Shown in pieces: positions 5,423 through 7,401 of a stretch of DNA of 7,401 bases (position 1 is the stretch's first letter; each line of letters opens with the position of its first letter). The translations under genes and the position numbers were made by a program. The stretch comes from DATKSS01 sp035533335 (GTDB lineage Bacteria > Chloroflexota > Dormibacteria > Dormibacterales > Dormibacteraceae), in assembly GCA_035533335.1 (NCBI GenBank), contig DATLUC010000015.1, positions 1 through 7,401 of the forward strand. Direction: 5' to 3'. The notes beneath the pieces are model-generated. The model did no database searches. It saw nothing but the letters and a program-made list of their open reading frames with translations, and was not told the origin of the DNA.

Positions 5423-7401
5423 TCCACGGCGGGCCCTGGAATGGGTGCCTCCGGTTGCTCCGCAGCTTCGCCGTTGTGCGACTCGAGGGCGGCGAGCAAC
5501 GAATGGATCGTGGTGGCTGCTTTGTCGTCATCGAGCTCCTCGTATCGCTGGACCGCGCCTCTCCAGGCGGCCCTGGCGTCTTCGATGCGGCCGAGGCCCC
5601 AAAAGGCATGCCCGCGAGCCGTCAACGCTTCCGCGCGCTCGCGCGTCTGATCGGCCGGGAGTAGGAGCAGCGCGGTCTCGATGAGCCGCTGCACCTCTTC
5701 GAAAGCGCCCACGGTGAGGGCGTTGCTCGCCGCCTGGGCGAGGAAGCGGGCGGTACGGCTGGGGTCGGCCGCGGTCCCAGCCTGGTAGAGGTGGTACCCG
5801 ATCTCGTCCGCGTGCTGCTGCGCGGCCTTGCCGTATACACGCTCGAGCGTATCCGCGACGGCGAGGTGGTAAGCCTGCAGCCGCGGCAGCGGCAGGGGCG
5901 CCACCACCCGCTGGCGGATTAGGTCGTGGGCGAAGCGGTACCGGACCGAGCCGATGCTGACCAGGAAGCGACCGCGGGTGGCCTCCTCCAGCGCATCGCG
6001 CAGCTCGTGCCCGGACAGCTCGCCGAAAGCCTCCAGCAGGCCGATGTCGAAGTCGCGGCCGATGACCGCGGCCGCGACGAGCATGCGCTGGGCAGGCTCG
6101 CTCAGCCGCTCGATGCGCCGGCCGATCAGCCCGCGGACGCTCTGGGCGAGCTCCAGGTCCTCCTCCGTGAAGCTGCCCTGTGCACGTCCGGTGCCTCCGA
6201 GCATGCTCTCGGACTCGGCCATGTAGAGGACCGATTGCTCAACGAACAGGGGGTTGCCATCGGTGGCGGCCTGGATGCCCATGAGTTGGACCGGCGTCAA
6301 AGGTGTCTCCGCAGTACCGGCCACGATCTTGGCGACCGCGGCGTCGTTGAGCGGGCCCAGGGTGATCCGCTGGGCGCGGCGCCGGCGGATGAGCCGTGAC
6401 AGCACGCTCGTAAACGGCCGCGCCGAGTCGAGCTCGGTGTCCCAGTAGGTGCCCAGGACCACGATGCGCCCGCCGCTGACGCGCTCGGCGAGGTCCCGCA
6501 GCAGCAGGACGGTGGCGTCGTCGGCGAACTGCAGGTCGTCGATCACGACGAGCATCGGCTTCGGACCCTGGACGCCGGTGAGGAACTCGAAGATCGCCTT
6601 GAAGAGGTGCTCGCGCAGCTTGTTCGCGGGGAGGTCTGGCGCCGACGGCATCCCGCGCACCTTCTGGCGGAGGTTGGGCACGAGGTTGGCCAGCAGCGGT
6701 CCGTCCTGGGCGGCCGGCTCCTGCAAGACGCGCGCGGTGGTCTTCGCGACCACGGATGCGAGTACCTCGCGGAAAGGCGCGAACGGCAGGCCGTCCTGCT
6801 CGATGCAGCGCCCGCTGAACACCAGCCATCCCTTGCCCGCCGCTTCGGCGGCGACCTCCGCCGCCAGTCGCGACATGCCGATCCCGGGGGCGCCGGTGAG
6901 GAACACCATGCCGCCCGTACCGGTCGCGGCCCGGTCGAGCACCATGCGAACGTCCAGGCGCTCCTGCTCGCGGTCGACGAACCCGTCGCCCGAGGGCAGG
7001 GCATGCGTGGCCTCTCGCCTTTCTCCGGCCGTGACCTGGTGCAGGCGCCAGCGGTCGGGGAACCCCTTGAGCTTGTAGCGTCCCCGATAGTCGAACTTGA
7101 TCTCGGACACCGGACCGACCAGCTGGCGGACGACCTCGGAGACCAGGACCTCTCCACCGCGAGCCTTGCCGGCCACGCGAGCGGCTACGTTGACCGCGGC
7201 GCCGAAGATGTCGCCGGCCTCCTCGACCACCTCGCCGGTGTTCAAGCCGATCCGGATCTTCAGCTTCCGCTCGGGATTCTGCTTGCTGTACTCGGCGATC
7301 GCCTGCTGGATGTCGAGCGCGCACTCCACCCCGTGGCGCACGGAGCCGAAGCTGATCATGTAGCCGTCGCCGAGACCCTTGATGCGACGTCCGGCGTGCT
7401 C
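5404..7401 (-). CDS. Class III nucleotide cyclase-STAND/AAA ATPase-helical repeat regulator (N-terminus cut by window edge)
   Basis: The frame is open to the right edge, giving 665 visible residues (numbered from the edge). The first 14 (EHAGRRIKGLGDGY) lead into MISF, so the ATG at 7359 is internal, not the start. Residues 1-125 are the C-terminal half of a class III cyclase catalytic domain. K8 and D64 (GDIFG) align with the adenine-specifying Lys/Asp pair, D12 with a metal-binding Asp, and N71/R75 (NVAAR) with the transition-state pair. Adenylate cyclase activity is therefore plausible, though the first metal Asp lies off-window. A signalling ATPase module follows: P-loop-like GAPGIGMSR at 170-178, with Met176 where Lys is expected, and Walker B VVIDDLQFAD at 285-294. 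GTYWDTEL (317-324) has Trp320 where relatives usually have Arg. Residues about 520-640 look like TPR-type helices, and the tail is Pro/Glu-rich. No C-terminal HTH is present. Such proteins are cytoplasmic signal-responsive regulators; the signal and target are unknown. It ends 7 bp from the pilus operon, convergently. Confidence 0.85.
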   Translation of the reverse strand, partial: EHAGRRIKGLGDGYMISFGSVRHGVECALDIQQAIAEYSKQNPERKLKIRIGLNTGEVVEEAGDIFGAAVNVAARVAGKARGGEVLVSEVVRQLVGPVSEIKFDYRGRYKLKGFPDRWRLHQVTAGERREATHALPSGDGFVDREQERLDVRMVLDRAATGTGGMVFLTGAPGIGMSRLAAEVAAEAAGKGWLVFSGRCIEQDGLPFAPFREVLASVVAKTTARVLQEPAAQDGPLLANLVPNLRQKVRGMPSAPDLPANKLREHLFKAIFEFLTGVQGPKPMLVVIDDLQFADDATVLLLRDLAERVSGGRIVVLGTYWDTELDSARPFTSVLSRLIRRRRAQRITLGPLNDAAVAKIVAGTAETPLTPVQLMGIQAATDGNPLFVEQSVLYMAESESMLGGTGRAQGSFTEEDLELAQSVRGLIGRRIERLSEPAQRMLVAAAVIGRDFDIGLLEAFGELSGHELRDALEEATRGRFLVSIGSVRYRFAHDLIRQRVVAPLPLPRLQAYHLAVADTLERVYGKAAQQHADEIGYHLYQAGTAADPSRTARFLAQAASNALTVGAFEEVQRLIETALLLLPADQTRERAEALTARGHAFWGLGRIEDARAAWRGAVQRYEELDDDKAATTIHSLLAALESHNGEAAEQPEAPIPGPAVEAEQPV

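Noticed and set aside
6239..7324. 361-codon minus-strand frame in a different phase within the cyclase-ATPase gene
   Set aside because: Arg/Gly/Pro-rich shadow. The in-frame product carries the cyclase, Walker B and helical repeat motifs.
7357..7359. ATG at 7359 as the start of the cyclase-ATPase gene
   Set aside because: The frame continues upstream to the window edge with conserved cyclase residues (IKGLGDGY), so this Met is internal.

Overview
The window is a GC-rich, tightly packed bacterial segment. It carries the surface-component end of a Tad/Flp pilus (tight adherence) locus, followed by a convergent signalling gene. GC-rich third positions, GTG and TTG starts, multiple TadE/TadG-like genes and a large cyclase-ATPase regulator suggest a soil-type Terrabacteria lineage such as Dormibacterota, Chloroflexota or Actinomycetota. 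This lineage call is an inference from style, not from a marker gene.

Layout: (1) 1-275, minus strand, the N-terminal 91 codons of a CpaB/RcpC-like pilus assembly protein, cut by the window edge. (2) 276-304, a 29-bp divergent gap between two GTG starts. (3) 305-5396, plus strand, an apparent four-gene operon: two small TadE-like pseudopilins (overlapping ATGA), then two large TadG-like proteins of exactly 661 residues each (overlapping TTGA). (4) 5404-7401, minus strand, the C-terminal 665 residues of a class III nucleotide cyclase fused to a STAND/AAA-type ATPase and a helical repeat tail. It converges on the pilus operon with only 7 bp between stop codons.

How they fit together: CpaB is a periplasmic/outer assembly subunit of the Tad machine. 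TadE-like proteins are membrane-anchored pseudopilins, and TadG-like proteins are membrane-anchored minor components with a large exported part. Here the TadG-like pair lacks a visible von Willebrand A MIDAS motif. Instead it has a beta-rich, cysteine-rich ectodomain with a fibronectin-III-like stretch. All 16 ectodomain cysteines are kept between the two copies. The pair is the most interesting item: an old tandem duplication that may encode two partner surface or tip proteins. The cyclase-ATPase gene has a near-complete cyclase signature, but its Walker A lysine is replaced by methionine. Whether it regulates the pilus genes cannot be told from sequence alone.

No RNA genes, CRISPR arrays, transposases or attachment sites were seen. 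The window has no gene-free stretch longer than 29 bp.
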